DNA of 64,000 nt from an uncultured Dorea sp. (GTDB lineage: Bacteria; Bacillota; Clostridia; Lachnospirales; Lachnospiraceae), in NCBI GenBank assembly GCA_900543415.1, contig UQRE01000008.1, positions 7,022 through 71,021 of the forward strand, in the 5' to 3' direction. The position numbers and the translations under genes were made by a program. Positions 50,763 to 60,710 of this stretch are shown here, one piece after another. Under the pieces are notes generated by a model, which was not told the DNA's origin, did not search any database, and was given only the letters and a program-made list of their open reading frames with translations. Numbering within the stretch: position 1 is the first letter of the stretch; each line of letters starts with the position of its first letter.

Positions 50763-51791
50763 CTATTCTTCCTCTTCTTCTGATGCTTCCGCCCCTTCAA
50801 AAGCATAGTGTTTGCGGATCTTCGCATCCAGTTCTTCCATAATCGCAGGGTTCTCTGTCAAATAATTTTTTGCATTCTCGCGTCCCTGTCCGATCTTATC
50901 GCCATTATACGCAAACCATGAACCGCTTTTGCTCACCAGTCCGAGATTTACAGCCAGATCCAGAATGTCTCCCTCTTTGGAAATTCCCTTTCCAAACATG
51001 ATATCAAACTCTGCTTCTTTAAACGGCGGTGCAATCTTATTCTTCACAATTTTTACGCGTGTTCTGTTACCGATCATCTCTCCGCTCTGTTTCAATGTCT
51101 CAATTCTTCTTACATCCATACGAATGGAGGCATAGAATTTCAGCGCACGTCCTCCCGTTGTGGTCTCCGGATTACCAAACATCACTCCCACTTTTTCACG
51201 GAGCTGATTAATGAAAATAACAACACAATTAGACTTGCTGATAACCGGAGTCAGTTTACGCAGTGCCTGAGACATCAGACGTGCCTGCAATCCCACATGA
51301 GAATCTCCCATATCGCCTTCAATCTCCTGACGCGGTACCAGTGCCGCAACAGAGTCAATAACAATGATGTCCATAGCACCGGAACGCACCATAGTCTCTG
51401 CAATCTCAAGTGCCTGATCTCCACTGTCCGGCTGAGAGATATACAGTTCATCAATGTCAACACCTATATTTTTAGCGTATACCGGATCAAGCGCATGTTC
51501 TGCATCGATAAATCCTGCAATACCGCCTCTTTTCTGTACCTCTGAGATCATGTGCAGTGCAACCGTTGTCTTACCACTGGATTCCGGTCCATAGATTTCC
51601 ACAATTCGTCCCTTTGGCACTCCGCCCATTCCCAGAGCAATGTCAAGGCTTAAGGAACCTGTCGGAACCGTCTCCACCGCTACTTGCGCCGCCGGATCTC
51701 CAAGCTTCATTACTGTTCCCTTTCCATAATCTTTTTCTAATTTTGCAATCGCTGCATCTAACGCTTTTTTCTTATTTTCATTACTTGCCAT
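50763..51791 (-). CDS. recA: Recombinase A
   Basis: 342 aa from [20 protein letters not shown] (AGAAGGAG upstream); the longer frame would include the SOS box. Walker [10 protein letters not shown], loop 1/2 with [20 protein letters not shown], and the acidic tail [13 protein letters not shown] are standard. It drives strand exchange and LexA cleavage. First gene of recA-recX. Confidence 0.97.
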   Translation of the reverse strand: MASNENKKKALDAAIAKLEKDYGKGTVMKLGDPAAQVAVETVPTGSLSLDIALGMGGVPKGRIVEIYGPESSGKTTVALHMISEVQKRGGIAGFIDAEHALDPVYAKNIGVDIDELYISQPDSGDQALEIAETMVRSGAMDIIVIDSVAALVPRQEIEGDMGDSHVGLQARLMSQALRKLTPVISKSNCVVIFINQLREKVGVMFGNPETTTGGRALKFYASIRMDVRRIETLKQSGEMIGNRTRVKIVKNKIAPPFKEAEFDIMFGKGISKEGDILDLAVNLGLVSKSGSWFAYNGDKIGQGRENAKNYLTENPAIMEELDAKIRKHYAFEGAEASEEEEE

Positions 51792-51811
51792 AAGTCTTCT
51801 CCTTCTAATAT

Positions 51812-51865
51812 GCGAACTAACGTTCGCCCTGTTCATATACTAGTACACTTGTTCTGATTTGTCAA
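51812..51865 (-). promoter_or_regulatory. recA promoter with LexA-type SOS box
   Basis: Minus-strand TTGACA (51860-51865), 17 bp, TAGTAT (51837-51842). The perfect palindrome GCGAACTAACGTTCGC (51812-51827) has the Gram-positive SOS pattern CGAAC-4-GTTCG and covers the region just after the transcript start. It predicts damage induction of recA-recX. Confidence 0.85.
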
Positions 51866-52043
51866 TATGAAATTGTTATATAAGCTGGATTTTTGGGCGA
51901 AATGCCAGTGTCCGAATCCCTTTGATATACGATTGAATAATCATTGTCCTAAACTATATTCTTACTCTATCATACATTTTCAAAAGCGTCAATTTGATTT
52001 CCCTATGTAATGCCGCTCAGTATCAGACCACAATCCTTCCGAT

Positions 52044-53249
52044 TCAAAAACAGATCTTCTTCATCAAAATCTCAAAACACCATCCAAGATTTCTCTTTTG
52101 AATAGACTCCGAAGCAATCAGATCCGTGCTGTGAATCGTCTCCCCGTTTAACCGATACAGCACCGTCCCCACCTTCTGGCCCCGTCTTACAGGCGCATGA
52201 AGCTTCTTTTCTTTTACAATCTTAGCTTCTACTTCTTCGCCTTGCTTAAGCAGGATTTTAAAATCTCTGGATTCTGTCGCTTCTGCTAAAAGAACAGAAT
52301 TATGGAGAAATGGCTGTCTCTCATCTCTTGCTTCCAATACACGAACCGGAATCTTCTCCACTTTTTTCTCCACCTTCTGATAATGGTAATGTTCCAGCCC
52401 ATATTCCATAAGTCTGCGTGTATCTTTCCATTTATAGTCTTTGTTATTTGGCCACCCGCAAGCAAGCAAAGATACGATAAATGTACGTCCATCCCGGCGC
52501 AGCGCACCGACATAACAATATCCCGCTTCCGAAGTAAAGCCCGTCTTCCCTGACAATGCCCCTTCCATCATAGACAGAAATGCATTATGGTTGTGACATG
52601 TAAACGTTCGATCTCCTGCTACATTTGAAAATGAATAATCTTTGGTCTGTGTAATTTCAAGAAATTTCTCCCGTTCTTCCGATTCCATAATACAATATCG
52701 CATAATCCGCGCCAGATCCTCCGCAGTTGTCTCATGGATTCCATCTTCATCTTCTCCATCCAATCCATTGGGTGTTACAAAATGCGTATTTTGACATCCC
52801 AGCTTTTTTGCTTTTTTATTCATCAAATCCGCAAATTCTTCTACCGTTCCCGCTATAGCTTCCGCCAGCACGACAGCGCTGTCATTGTGGGATTCCAGCA
52901 TAAGAGAATAGAGAAGATCGTTCACATAAAACTGTTCTTTCTTTCTCACCCCCAAGCGTACCTTGGGCTGGCACACCGCATAATCCGACACAGACGCCTT
53001 CTGGTCTTCCTGCATCTGTTCCAACACAAGAATACAGGTCATGATCTTTGTTGTACTTGCCATTGGAAGCTTACGCCTTTCATCCTTCCCAAATAAAATA
53101 CGCCCGCTGTCAGCATCCATCAACACAGCTGACCGGGCGTAAAGATTTGTCGGCTCGTCTTCTCCTTTTTCTGCCTGCACGATATTCCCGGACAGCTTCA
53201 AAAGCAAAAAACAAAAACAACAAAATATAACCAGCATTTTCTTTTTCAT
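52044..53249 (-). CDS. D-alanyl-D-alanine carboxypeptidase (PBP5 family)
   Basis: 401 aa with a signal peptide (MKKKMLVIFCCFCFLLLKLS). The SxxK motif is in MASTTKIM, SxN in ESHNDSAVV and KTG in LSGKTGFTSEAG. A C-terminal PBP5_C domain (VRRGQKVGTVLYRLNGETIH) follows and the very end may associate with the membrane. It trims the terminal D-Ala of peptidoglycan stem peptides. A fragment of a related gene lies at the end of the window. Confidence 0.92.
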   Translation of the reverse strand: MKKKMLVIFCCFCFLLLKLSGNIVQAEKGEDEPTNLYARSAVLMDADSGRILFGKDERRKLPMASTTKIMTCILVLEQMQEDQKASVSDYAVCQPKVRLGVRKKEQFYVNDLLYSLMLESHNDSAVVLAEAIAGTVEEFADLMNKKAKKLGCQNTHFVTPNGLDGEDEDGIHETTAEDLARIMRYCIMESEEREKFLEITQTKDYSFSNVAGDRTFTCHNHNAFLSMMEGALSGKTGFTSEAGYCYVGALRRDGRTFIVSLLACGWPNNKDYKWKDTRRLMEYGLEHYHYQKVEKKVEKIPVRVLEARDERQPFLHNSVLLAEATESRDFKILLKQGEEVEAKIVKEKKLHAPVRRGQKVGTVLYRLNGETIHSTDLIASESIQKRNLGWCFEILMKKICF

Positions 53250-53305
53250 AACCACACCTTGCAATTGATCACTATTTATTGCAATGTATGTATCTTTTCA
53301 TCAGA

Positions 53306-53899
53306 CTATACGTCCAATTTTAACTGAGCCTCTTCCTCCGCTTCTGTCTTAAAATTCTCCATCTGCTCCTGATTAAGACTTGGAAGGTCTTCCACGGACT
53401 GAATGCTGAAGCGTCTCAGAAATTCCTCCGTAGTACCAAAGAGAAGAGGTCTTCCCGGCGCATCCAAACGTCCCACTTCACAGATCAGATTATATTCCAC
53501 CAGCTTATTGACTGCATGGTCCGATTTCACACCTCGGATCTTTTCAATCTCAAGCTTCGTCACCGGCTGCTTATAAGCAATGATGGATAAGGTCTCCAAT
53601 TGAACATCCGTCAGAGCATAACGCTTGGGCTGCTTTGCAATTCTGATCAAATATTCATACATCTCTGTCTTCGTACACATTTGAAAGGAGTCTTCCAATT
53701 CTACAATCCGTATTCCCCGGTCCTGCGCCGCATATTTATCCATCATCTGATGAATGATCTTTCTCGTTGTCGCCTCATCATGCTCAATGGCTGCGGCAAT
53801 TTTACGAAGTTCAACCGATTCCCCCATCGTAAATAAAATTGCCTCTATAATCCCTTCTAACTTGCTAATCTCCACAGTTTCATACCTTTCTTCGCACAT
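53306..53899 (-). CDS. scpB: Segregation and condensation protein B
   Basis: 197 aa. EGIIEAILFTMGESVELRKI and YALTDVQLETLSIIAYKQPVTKLEIEKIRGVKSDHAV are the two winged helices of ScpB, the SMC-condensin regulator. The acidic tail (KTEAEEEAQLKLDV) is typical. It follows scpA in the usual order on the minus strand. Confidence 0.93.
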   Translation of the reverse strand: MCEERYETVEISKLEGIIEAILFTMGESVELRKIAAAIEHDEATTRKIIHQMMDKYAAQDRGIRIVELEDSFQMCTKTEMYEYLIRIAKQPKRYALTDVQLETLSIIAYKQPVTKLEIEKIRGVKSDHAVNKLVEYNLICEVGRLDAPGRPLLFGTTEEFLRRFSIQSVEDLPSLNQEQMENFKTEAEEEAQLKLDV

Positions 53900-53949
53900 A
53901 TGTATTATTGCATTTGTTGTAAAAATCTTCTTATCTCTTTTTAATTCTT

Positions 53950-54696
53950 CTAAATATTGGATGTGATCCTAATATCATCAAATGGCTGTTCCTGTGGTTC
54001 AATATAGAGCACTCCTTCTTTCATAAGTTGTAAAAGCGCTAAAAATGTCACCACGATCTGTGTCTTCGAGCTCTGCTTCGTAAGCAGTGTCCAAAAGCTG
54101 AATTTCTTATGCTCTCTTGCATAATCCGTGACAAATACAAGCTTATCCGACACGGTAACTTCTTCTTTCTCAATCTTTCCAAACTTACTTCGCACAGGAT
54201 CAATCTTGTCCACCTGTCGTTTCATCACATCTTTAAAAATGTGATTGAGCTTCTGTAAGGTGAGATCCCCTAACAATTCATCCAAATTTACCGGTTGTTC
54301 ATACTCCATAACTTCCTGTGGAATGGTTGGTGTTTTATACATCACCCGTTCTGACTCAAGCTCTCTGTCCTTCAATTCATAGGACATATATTTATACATT
54401 TTATATTCCAGCAGCTGCTCCACCAATTCCTGTCTCGGGTCCTCTTCTTCCCCATCCTCGTTTACCTCTTTCGGAAGCAGCATCTTACATTTGATATCCA
54501 GAAGTGTGGCAGCCATGACAAGGAATTCGCTCATAACATTTAAGTCTTCTTTTTCCATGGCTTTGATATACTCCATGTATTGATTCGTGATCTCTACAAT
54601 CGGAATGTCATAAATATCTATTTTGTTTTTATCAATCAAATGCAGCAGAAGATCCAGCGGACCTTCGAACACCTGCAGTTTTACCGGAATTCCCAT
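53950..54696 (-). CDS. scpA: Segregation and condensation protein A
   Basis: 248 aa from MGIPVKLQVFEGPLDLLLHL, the classic kleisin start; an ATG six codons earlier is possible. MSEFLVMAATLLDIKCKMLL binds the SMC neck, and the C-terminal winged helix (VVTFLALLQLMKEGVLYIEP) binds the SMC head. With ScpB it closes the SMC ring that compacts the chromosome. Confidence 0.93.
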   Translation of the reverse strand: MGIPVKLQVFEGPLDLLLHLIDKNKIDIYDIPIVEITNQYMEYIKAMEKEDLNVMSEFLVMAATLLDIKCKMLLPKEVNEDGEEEDPRQELVEQLLEYKMYKYMSYELKDRELESERVMYKTPTIPQEVMEYEQPVNLDELLGDLTLQKLNHIFKDVMKRQVDKIDPVRSKFGKIEKEEVTVSDKLVFVTDYAREHKKFSFWTLLTKQSSKTQIVVTFLALLQLMKEGVLYIEPQEQPFDDIRITSNI

Positions 54697-54733
54697 ATCG
54701 TTTCCCCATATCATTTCATATCATAGCTATATA

Positions 54734-55609
54734 TTATACTGGATTTTCCTCTTTTGCACAAGGTTTTCCTTGCAAATGAAGAACAACCAGTTCTGCCGGA
54801 TTCAGAAAACGGATATTTACAGTATGTGTACCCAAGCCTTTGCTCACCACGATCGTCTGCTCTCCCTCTCGATAAATATCTCCGGAATACTTCGGGAATA
54901 ATTGAAACCCGGGAGTAATCACACCCAGCACCCCTGGAATTCTTGCCACACCACCGTGCAAATGTCCCGACAAAATAAGATCCGCTCCCCATGCTTTGTA
55001 CAAATCCATATAGCAGGGATTATGTGCCAACAGTATCTGAAATTCTTCCCCTTCTTTTTCTCCGATCCTTTGAACAATTTCCTGAAACTCTACATTTCCT
55101 TTCTTCATCCGCTGATAACCGGTAAGCGGAATTTCCAGACCGGTAAGATTCAGCTTGTCCAGATGAACTGTCTCATTTTCCAGAAAGTGTACGCCCGCTA
55201 GCTGCAGCTGCTTTTTGTATTCTTCATAAGAAGCATCATAATTTTCCGGTTTTTCTTTCATGCGCTGTTCATGATTTCCATTGGCGTAATAAACCGGACA
55301 TATCTTCGGAAGGCTCTTTACAAATTCAAGTGCCGGTGTCCATGTTTTTCCGTTTTTTCCCACAAGCATATCTCCGCCTATAAGAATCAGATCGGGATGC
55401 GCCTCAACAATTGCTTTTCGAAGTTTTTCATTTTCTTTTCCATATACGTGATTGTGAAGATCACTCAAAAACAGGACACAAAGTTCTCTTCCGACTTGTG
55501 TCAGTTTATCTGATTCAACCACATATTCCGTCACTTGAAAACAATGCAGTTCCCGAATCACTTCCAGAAACACTAAAATTGCCAATACAAACAAAATAAC
55601 TATCCACAT
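54734..55609 (-). CDS. Membrane-anchored metallophosphoesterase (YkuE-like)
   Basis: 291 aa from MWIVILFVLAILVFLEVI, a single N-terminal membrane helix; AAAGGAG precedes this ATG. Metal ligands occur in VLFLSDLHNHVYG, LILIGGDML, YYANGNHEQRM, AHNPCYMD and LILSGHLHGGVARIPG. It belongs to the calcineurin-like YkuE/LpxH-like group acting on lipid or wall substrates; the exact one is unknown. Downstream is scpA on the same strand. Confidence 0.85.
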   Translation of the reverse strand: MWIVILFVLAILVFLEVIRELHCFQVTEYVVESDKLTQVGRELCVLFLSDLHNHVYGKENEKLRKAIVEAHPDLILIGGDMLVGKNGKTWTPALEFVKSLPKICPVYYANGNHEQRMKEKPENYDASYEEYKKQLQLAGVHFLENETVHLDKLNLTGLEIPLTGYQRMKKGNVEFQEIVQRIGEKEGEEFQILLAHNPCYMDLYKAWGADLILSGHLHGGVARIPGVLGVITPGFQLFPKYSGDIYREGEQTIVVSKGLGTHTVNIRFLNPAELVVLHLQGKPCAKEENPV

Positions 55610-55742
55610 TCTCTTGACTCCTTTTATTTCGACCATTATATAATTATTTTTCATCAAAAGCAACCTACCAATTTTCTTGTAAATGTGTTAAAATTTTTAT
55701 GGATTAAACTTACTCAATTTTATACATAAGGAGGTTTTCAAA

Positions 55743-57530
55743 ATGAGTATCGCAGAAAGAATTACAGCTCTTCGTGCTTTAATGGCTGATCGGGGATATG
55801 ATGTTTACATGGTTCCTACCGATGACAACCATCAGAGTGAATATGTAGGCGAACACTTTAAAGCAAGAGCATTCATCACAGGATTTACCGGTTCTGCCGG
55901 AACAGCTGTGATCACAAAAGATGAAGCAGGACTTTGGACGGACGGACGTTACTTTATTCAGGCTGCACAACAGTTAGAAGGAAGTGGTGTAAAGCTCTTT
56001 AAAATGGGTGAGCCAGGCGTTCCTACTGTAGAAGAATATATTGCAAACGTAATCCCTGAAAACGGAACACTCGGATTCGACGGACGTGTTGTTGCTATGG
56101 GCGAAGGACAGGCTCTTGTTGAAGCAGTCGCTCCGAAGCACGCAAAAATCAACTATTCTGAAGATCTGATCGATCTTATCTGGGAAGACAGACCGGCTTT
56201 ATCTGAGAAACCGGCTTTCGCACTTGGCGAAGAATACACCGGAGAGAGCACAGCAAGCAAACTTGCCCGCATTCGCGAAGCGATGAAAGAACACGGCGCA
56301 ACCGTACATGTTATCGCAGCTCTTGACGATGTCTGCTGGACAACAAATTTACGTGGTGACGATATTGAATATTTCCCACTGCTTCTTTCCTATGCTGTAA
56401 TCACAATGGATGACATGAAGTTATACATTGATGAGCGTAAACTGACAGACGAGATGAAAGATGCCCTTGCAAAAGATCATATTTCTCTTCGTCCTTACAA
56501 TGCCATCTATGAAGATGTCAAGGAGCTATCTTCCTCTGATGTTATTCTCGTAGACCCAGCACGTCTTAACTATGCTCTTTACAACAATCTTCCAAAAGAG
56601 GCGAAGGTTGTAGAAGCGATGAACCCGACCGTTCTTATGAAGGCAATGAAAAATGACGTAGAGATCAAAAATATCATCAACGCACACGTTAAGGATGGTG
56701 TTGCAATCACTCGTTTCATGTACTGGCTTAAGAAAAACATTGGAAAAATTGAAATCACCGAAATCAGCGCTGCTGAAAAATTAGAAGAATTCCGTAAAGA
56801 ACAGGAAGGATATCTGTGGCAGAGTTTTGAACCAATCTGCGGTTCTGGCGAACACGGCGCAATCGTACACTATGCAGCTACCGAAGAGACAAATGTTCCG
56901 GTTGTTACAGACGGATTATTCCTCACAGATACAGGCGGAGGTTACATGGAAGGTTCTACAGATATTACACGTACTTTCGCATTTGGTAAGCTTTCCGACC
57001 AGATGAAGGAAGACTTTACTACTGTTTTGAAATGTAACCTGCACTTGGCAAGAGCCGTATTCCTCTATGGTACTACAGGATACAACCTTGATGTTCTGGC
57101 AAGAATCCCTGCATGGGAACGCGGTCTTAACTTCAACCACGGTACCGGACATGGCGTTGGATACTTAATGAATATCCACGAAGCTCCTACCGGTTTCCGC
57201 TGTGCGATCCGCGACAGAGAGAAACAGCCGATCGAAGCCGGTATGATCCTGACAGATGAACCGGGCTTATACATTGAAGGTTCTCATGGTATCCGTACTG
57301 AAAATGAACTTCTTGTAAGAAAAGGTCAGAAAACAGAGTATGGACAGTTCTTATACTTTGAGCCAATCACTTACGCTCCAATCGATCTTGACGCTGTTAT
57401 TCCGGAACAGCTTACCAAGGAAGACAAAGAGCAGTTAAATGCTTATCACGCAAAAGTATATGAGCTTGTCGGTCCAAGATTAAACGACGAAGAAAGAGAA
57501 TGGTTAAAAGAATATACAAGAGCAATCTAA
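55743..57530 (+). CDS. Xaa-Pro aminopeptidase P-type
   Basis: 595 aa. Two creatinase-like N-terminal domains (about 1-300) precede the M24 catalytic domain with GGYMEGSTDITRTFAFGK (metal Asp), FNHGTGHGVGYLMNIHEAP (His) and TDEPGLYIEGSHGIRTENE (Glu). The long form is the aminopeptidase P group that removes an N-terminal residue before proline. AAGGAGG precedes the ATG. Monocistronic with a strong terminator. Confidence 0.92.
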   Translation: MSIAERITALRALMADRGYDVYMVPTDDNHQSEYVGEHFKARAFITGFTGSAGTAVITKDEAGLWTDGRYFIQAAQQLEGSGVKLFKMGEPGVPTVEEYIANVIPENGTLGFDGRVVAMGEGQALVEAVAPKHAKINYSEDLIDLIWEDRPALSEKPAFALGEEYTGESTASKLARIREAMKEHGATVHVIAALDDVCWTTNLRGDDIEYFPLLLSYAVITMDDMKLYIDERKLTDEMKDALAKDHISLRPYNAIYEDVKELSSSDVILVDPARLNYALYNNLPKEAKVVEAMNPTVLMKAMKNDVEIKNIINAHVKDGVAITRFMYWLKKNIGKIEITEISAAEKLEEFRKEQEGYLWQSFEPICGSGEHGAIVHYAATEETNVPVVTDGLFLTDTGGGYMEGSTDITRTFAFGKLSDQMKEDFTTVLKCNLHLARAVFLYGTTGYNLDVLARIPAWERGLNFNHGTGHGVGYLMNIHEAPTGFRCAIRDREKQPIEAGMILTDEPGLYIEGSHGIRTENELLVRKGQKTEYGQFLYFEPITYAPIDLDAVIPEQLTKEDKEQLNAYHAKVYELVGPRLNDEEREWLKEYTRAI

Positions 57531-57570
57531 TCTCATACCACTCTTAAACCGATCTTAATGAGATGAATAA

Positions 57571-57612
57571 GGGTGCCGCAGCATCTCCATTGATGCTGCG
57601 GCACCCTTTTAT
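57571..57612 (+). terminator. Terminator of the aminopeptidase gene
   Basis: GGGTGCCGCAGCATC (57571-57585) and GATGCTGCGGCACCC (57592-57606) are perfect 15-bp arms with a 6-nt loop, followed by TTTTAT. It lies about 40 bp after the stop codon. Confidence 0.9.
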
Positions 57613-57626
57613 AAATATAACCCCCG

Positions 57627-59402
57627 TTATTTTTGTAATTCCGTCTCTTCAAAGATTAAAGCATCAGCTATTTTAGAAAAGATCACACCCAATGCGAATG
57701 CCCCGGCATCCGGATAACCAATGCTTCTTTTTCCTACTGTTCCGGCGCGCCCCATTCTCGCTACAATCTTCTCTGTCATTTTCGCTCCGTTCACCGCCGC
57801 ATCTGCCGAGAGCTGGAACAATTCTTTCATAGTTTTATTCCCTGCATTTTCTGTCCATACATCTGCACAAGGCACAAGCGCATCTATGAGTGTTTTATCT
57901 CCTACAACCGCACCTCTTCCAAAAGAATATTCCCCGGTCTTTTGAATTCCCGTCACAGCTTCTTGCAGTAGTACAGCAAATTCTTCTGCCGTCAGCTTCT
58001 GTTTCCCTTTCGCCGCCTTCCCTGCCGCACGAAATGCCGAGCCCCAGATCGGTCCGGACGCTCCGCCACAACATTCCATGATGATAAGCGAGCATGCATC
58101 TAAAAATTCACCTATATCACACACTTTTTCTTCCAGAATATCACTCCACTCTCTTCTCAGCTGGCGAAATCCTTTCGAGACACTCATTCCGAAGTCTCCA
58201 TCTCCTGCATAGGCATCCAGTTCACAAAACGGAACTTCATTTTTAATAATACACTCACTCATTGTATCTACAATGAAAATCATATTATCCACTGTCAAAA
58301 CTTCTTGTCTGACCTTTGCACTTCCTTTGGTATGATTCTTCTGATCCGTATTCTCACTTTGGCTATGATATGCCGGTATAAACGGTTCATAATTTCTTGG
58401 AAGTACAGGTCCGTTCACCTTGAAAGCCGGCGAATCGCTTTCCGCATCCAATAAGCTCTTTAATTCGCTGTTCATTTTCATAAATGTCAGGGACGCACCA
58501 CTCATATCAATACTTGTCATATAGTTCCCGGCAAATGACCGGTAAATTTTTATTTTATATTCATCCAATATTTTCGCTGTGGAATTCAAGAACAAATATA
58601 ATTCCTGAAGCGGTGTTCCCCCGAATCCATTTACGAGAACTGTGACCTCATCATTTTCTGCCAATCCAAGTTCCTTCACAAGAGAATCTGTCATTCTTTT
58701 TGACAATTCATCTGCTGTCATCATTGTCTCCCGGCTAACTCCGGGCTCACCATGGATTCCCACTCCATATTCTATTTCATTCTCTGCAATTGAAAAGGTC
58801 GGAGTCCCTTTGGCAGGCACAGTACAGGATGTGAACGCAAACCCGATGCTCCTTGTATTTAGAACAGCATTTTCTGCATAAGCTTTTACCTGCTTTAAAG
58901 AATAACCTTGCTCTGCCGCTGCTCCGGCTATTTTATGTACAAGAACAGTCCCGGCAACTCCACGCCTACCCACCGTGTACAAACTATCCTGCACTGCAAT
59001 GTCGTCATCCACTTTGACATATTCTACGGAGATACCATCTTCCTCTGCCAATCTGGCTGCGTTTTTAAAATTCATCATATCTCCGCTGTAATTTTTAATA
59101 ATCATCAATGTTCCGGCATTTCCCGCAGTTTCTTTAATTGCCTGATAAATCTGGATCTGTGAAGGCGATGCAAATATATCTCCGCATACGGCTGCGTCCA
59201 GCATTCCTTTGCCTACGAACCCCGCATGCGCAGGTTCATGACCGCTTCCGCCTCCACTGATCAGACTCACCTTATCTGCATTTTGTTCTCTTTTCTTAAT
59301 AATTTTATATCGCTTCACGAATTCCAGTTCTGGGTATGCCAGCGCGATTCCTGCACACATCTCCGGCACCATCGTTTCGGAACGGTTCATAATCTTTTTC
59401 AT
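57627..59402 (-). CDS. Dihydroxyacetone kinase, fused DhaK-DhaL type
   Basis: 591 aa from MKKIMNRSETMVPEM, with GGGGAGG upstream. The DhaK part (about 1-330) has ISGGGSGHEPAHAGF and the covalent-binding His in VGIHGEPGVSRE. The DhaL part (about 385-591) binds ATP with AYAGDGDFGMSVSKGF and MECCGGASGPIWGSAF. The single-chain ATP-dependent form phosphorylates dihydroxyacetone to DHAP for glycolysis. It follows gldA by 17 bp, so glycerol is probably oxidised then phosphorylated. Confidence 0.92.
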   Translation of the reverse strand: MKKIMNRSETMVPEMCAGIALAYPELEFVKRYKIIKKREQNADKVSLISGGGSGHEPAHAGFVGKGMLDAAVCGDIFASPSQIQIYQAIKETAGNAGTLMIIKNYSGDMMNFKNAARLAEEDGISVEYVKVDDDIAVQDSLYTVGRRGVAGTVLVHKIAGAAAEQGYSLKQVKAYAENAVLNTRSIGFAFTSCTVPAKGTPTFSIAENEIEYGVGIHGEPGVSRETMMTADELSKRMTDSLVKELGLAENDEVTVLVNGFGGTPLQELYLFLNSTAKILDEYKIKIYRSFAGNYMTSIDMSGASLTFMKMNSELKSLLDAESDSPAFKVNGPVLPRNYEPFIPAYHSQSENTDQKNHTKGSAKVRQEVLTVDNMIFIVDTMSECIIKNEVPFCELDAYAGDGDFGMSVSKGFRQLRREWSDILEEKVCDIGEFLDACSLIIMECCGGASGPIWGSAFRAAGKAAKGKQKLTAEEFAVLLQEAVTGIQKTGEYSFGRGAVVGDKTLIDALVPCADVWTENAGNKTMKELFQLSADAAVNGAKMTEKIVARMGRAGTVGKRSIGYPDAGAFALGVIFSKIADALIFEETELQK

Positions 59403-59419
59403 CTTCACAACCTCCCCTT

Positions 59420-60556
59420 CTAACGAGCAGCCTTCCTTTTGTATGCAAGACCGACGGCATCTGCTGCTTTTATGGCTGCGATCACAGCTTCCAATGTTAT
59501 AGGAAATGGCATTGCATAAATAGATTCCTCCGGAATACAAGCCTTCTCTGCCACCTGCATCAATTCTTCATCGCTAATTTGTTCAACTCCGATATCTGCA
59601 AGGCAAACCGGAAGTCCGATGGAAAGGCAAAAGTCCAAAACACTTTCTACCTCATCCATAGGAGCATTTTCAAGCATCAACTGTGCAAGTGTTCCGAATG
59701 CAACCTTTTCCCCATGAAAATATTTATGAGTCCCTTCCAAAACGGTCAGTCCATCGTGAATCGCATGTGCTGCTGCAAGTCCGCCGCTTTCAAACCCAAG
59801 CCCGGATAACAGGATGTTTGTCTCTACTATCTTTTCCAGCGCCTCTGTCACTACATGGTTTTCACAGGATACCTTCGCCTTCCATCCCTCTTCCATAAGC
59901 GTCTGATAGCAAAGCTGCGCAAGAGCAAAGGCGGCAGTTGTTCCTCTTGCTTTCTCGCACATTTTCTCTCGATATCCACAAGGAAGCCCTGCATTTACAG
60001 CACTGTATGAATGAACATTCGCTCTTGCCTCAAAATAAGTAGATAAAGCATCGCCCATTCCCGACACAAGAAATCTTACCGGCGCGTTGGCAATCACTCT
60101 GGTATCTACAAGTACCACATCCGGACTTTTCTTAAAATAAGCATAATCATCAAACGCGCCTTCTGTTGTGTACAAAACCGCAGAATGACTGGTAGGAGCA
60201 TCTGTTGCTGCAATGGTTGGTACCACGATCAGATTGTGTCCCTCCGCTACACATTTTGCTGTATCAATCGCTTTTCCGCCTCCCAGTCCAATCGTACACT
60301 GACACTTGTTTTTTCTTGCAAGCTCCTGTAAGCGCAATACCTCTTTTCTTGAACATTCCCCGTGGAATCCGCTTTCAATAAATTGAATTTGAAATCTCTT
60401 AGCGGTCTCTTCCAGCATGTCCTTCACACGCTCTACATCATCCGGATGTGCGATCAATAATGCCGATTTTCCAAAAGTGTTTACAAAATATCCCAGATTT
60501 AAAATCTCATTTTCTCCCTGAACATATTTGGTCGGACAAATAAACGCTTTTCTCAT
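59420..60556 (-). CDS. gldA: Glycerol dehydrogenase
   Basis: 378 aa of the iron/zinc dehydrogenase family. GLGGGKAIDTAKCVA binds NAD. SGMGDALSTYFEA supplies the metal Asp, AAHAIHDGLTVLEGTHKYFHG the metal His residues. It oxidises glycerol to dihydroxyacetone, the substrate of the following kinase. Upstream on the same strand is a PocR-type activator, a natural regulator for this pair. Confidence 0.92.
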   Translation of the reverse strand: MRKAFICPTKYVQGENEILNLGYFVNTFGKSALLIAHPDDVERVKDMLEETAKRFQIQFIESGFHGECSRKEVLRLQELARKNKCQCTIGLGGGKAIDTAKCVAEGHNLIVVPTIAATDAPTSHSAVLYTTEGAFDDYAYFKKSPDVVLVDTRVIANAPVRFLVSGMGDALSTYFEARANVHSYSAVNAGLPCGYREKMCEKARGTTAAFALAQLCYQTLMEEGWKAKVSCENHVVTEALEKIVETNILLSGLGFESGGLAAAHAIHDGLTVLEGTHKYFHGEKVAFGTLAQLMLENAPMDEVESVLDFCLSIGLPVCLADIGVEQISDEELMQVAEKACIPEESIYAMPFPITLEAVIAAIKAADAVGLAYKRKAAR

Positions 60557-60710
60557 TGCAATTCCTCCATTTACTTTTTTATTTTTGATAAGATTATTTT
60601 ATTTCATATTTCCAATAAAATCTCTGCGTTTTCATGTCCTCTTTTTGCATATTTCCATGATACTAATTTGATATTACAGGCTTAAATTATACTTTTTTTA
60701 CCTTTTCTCT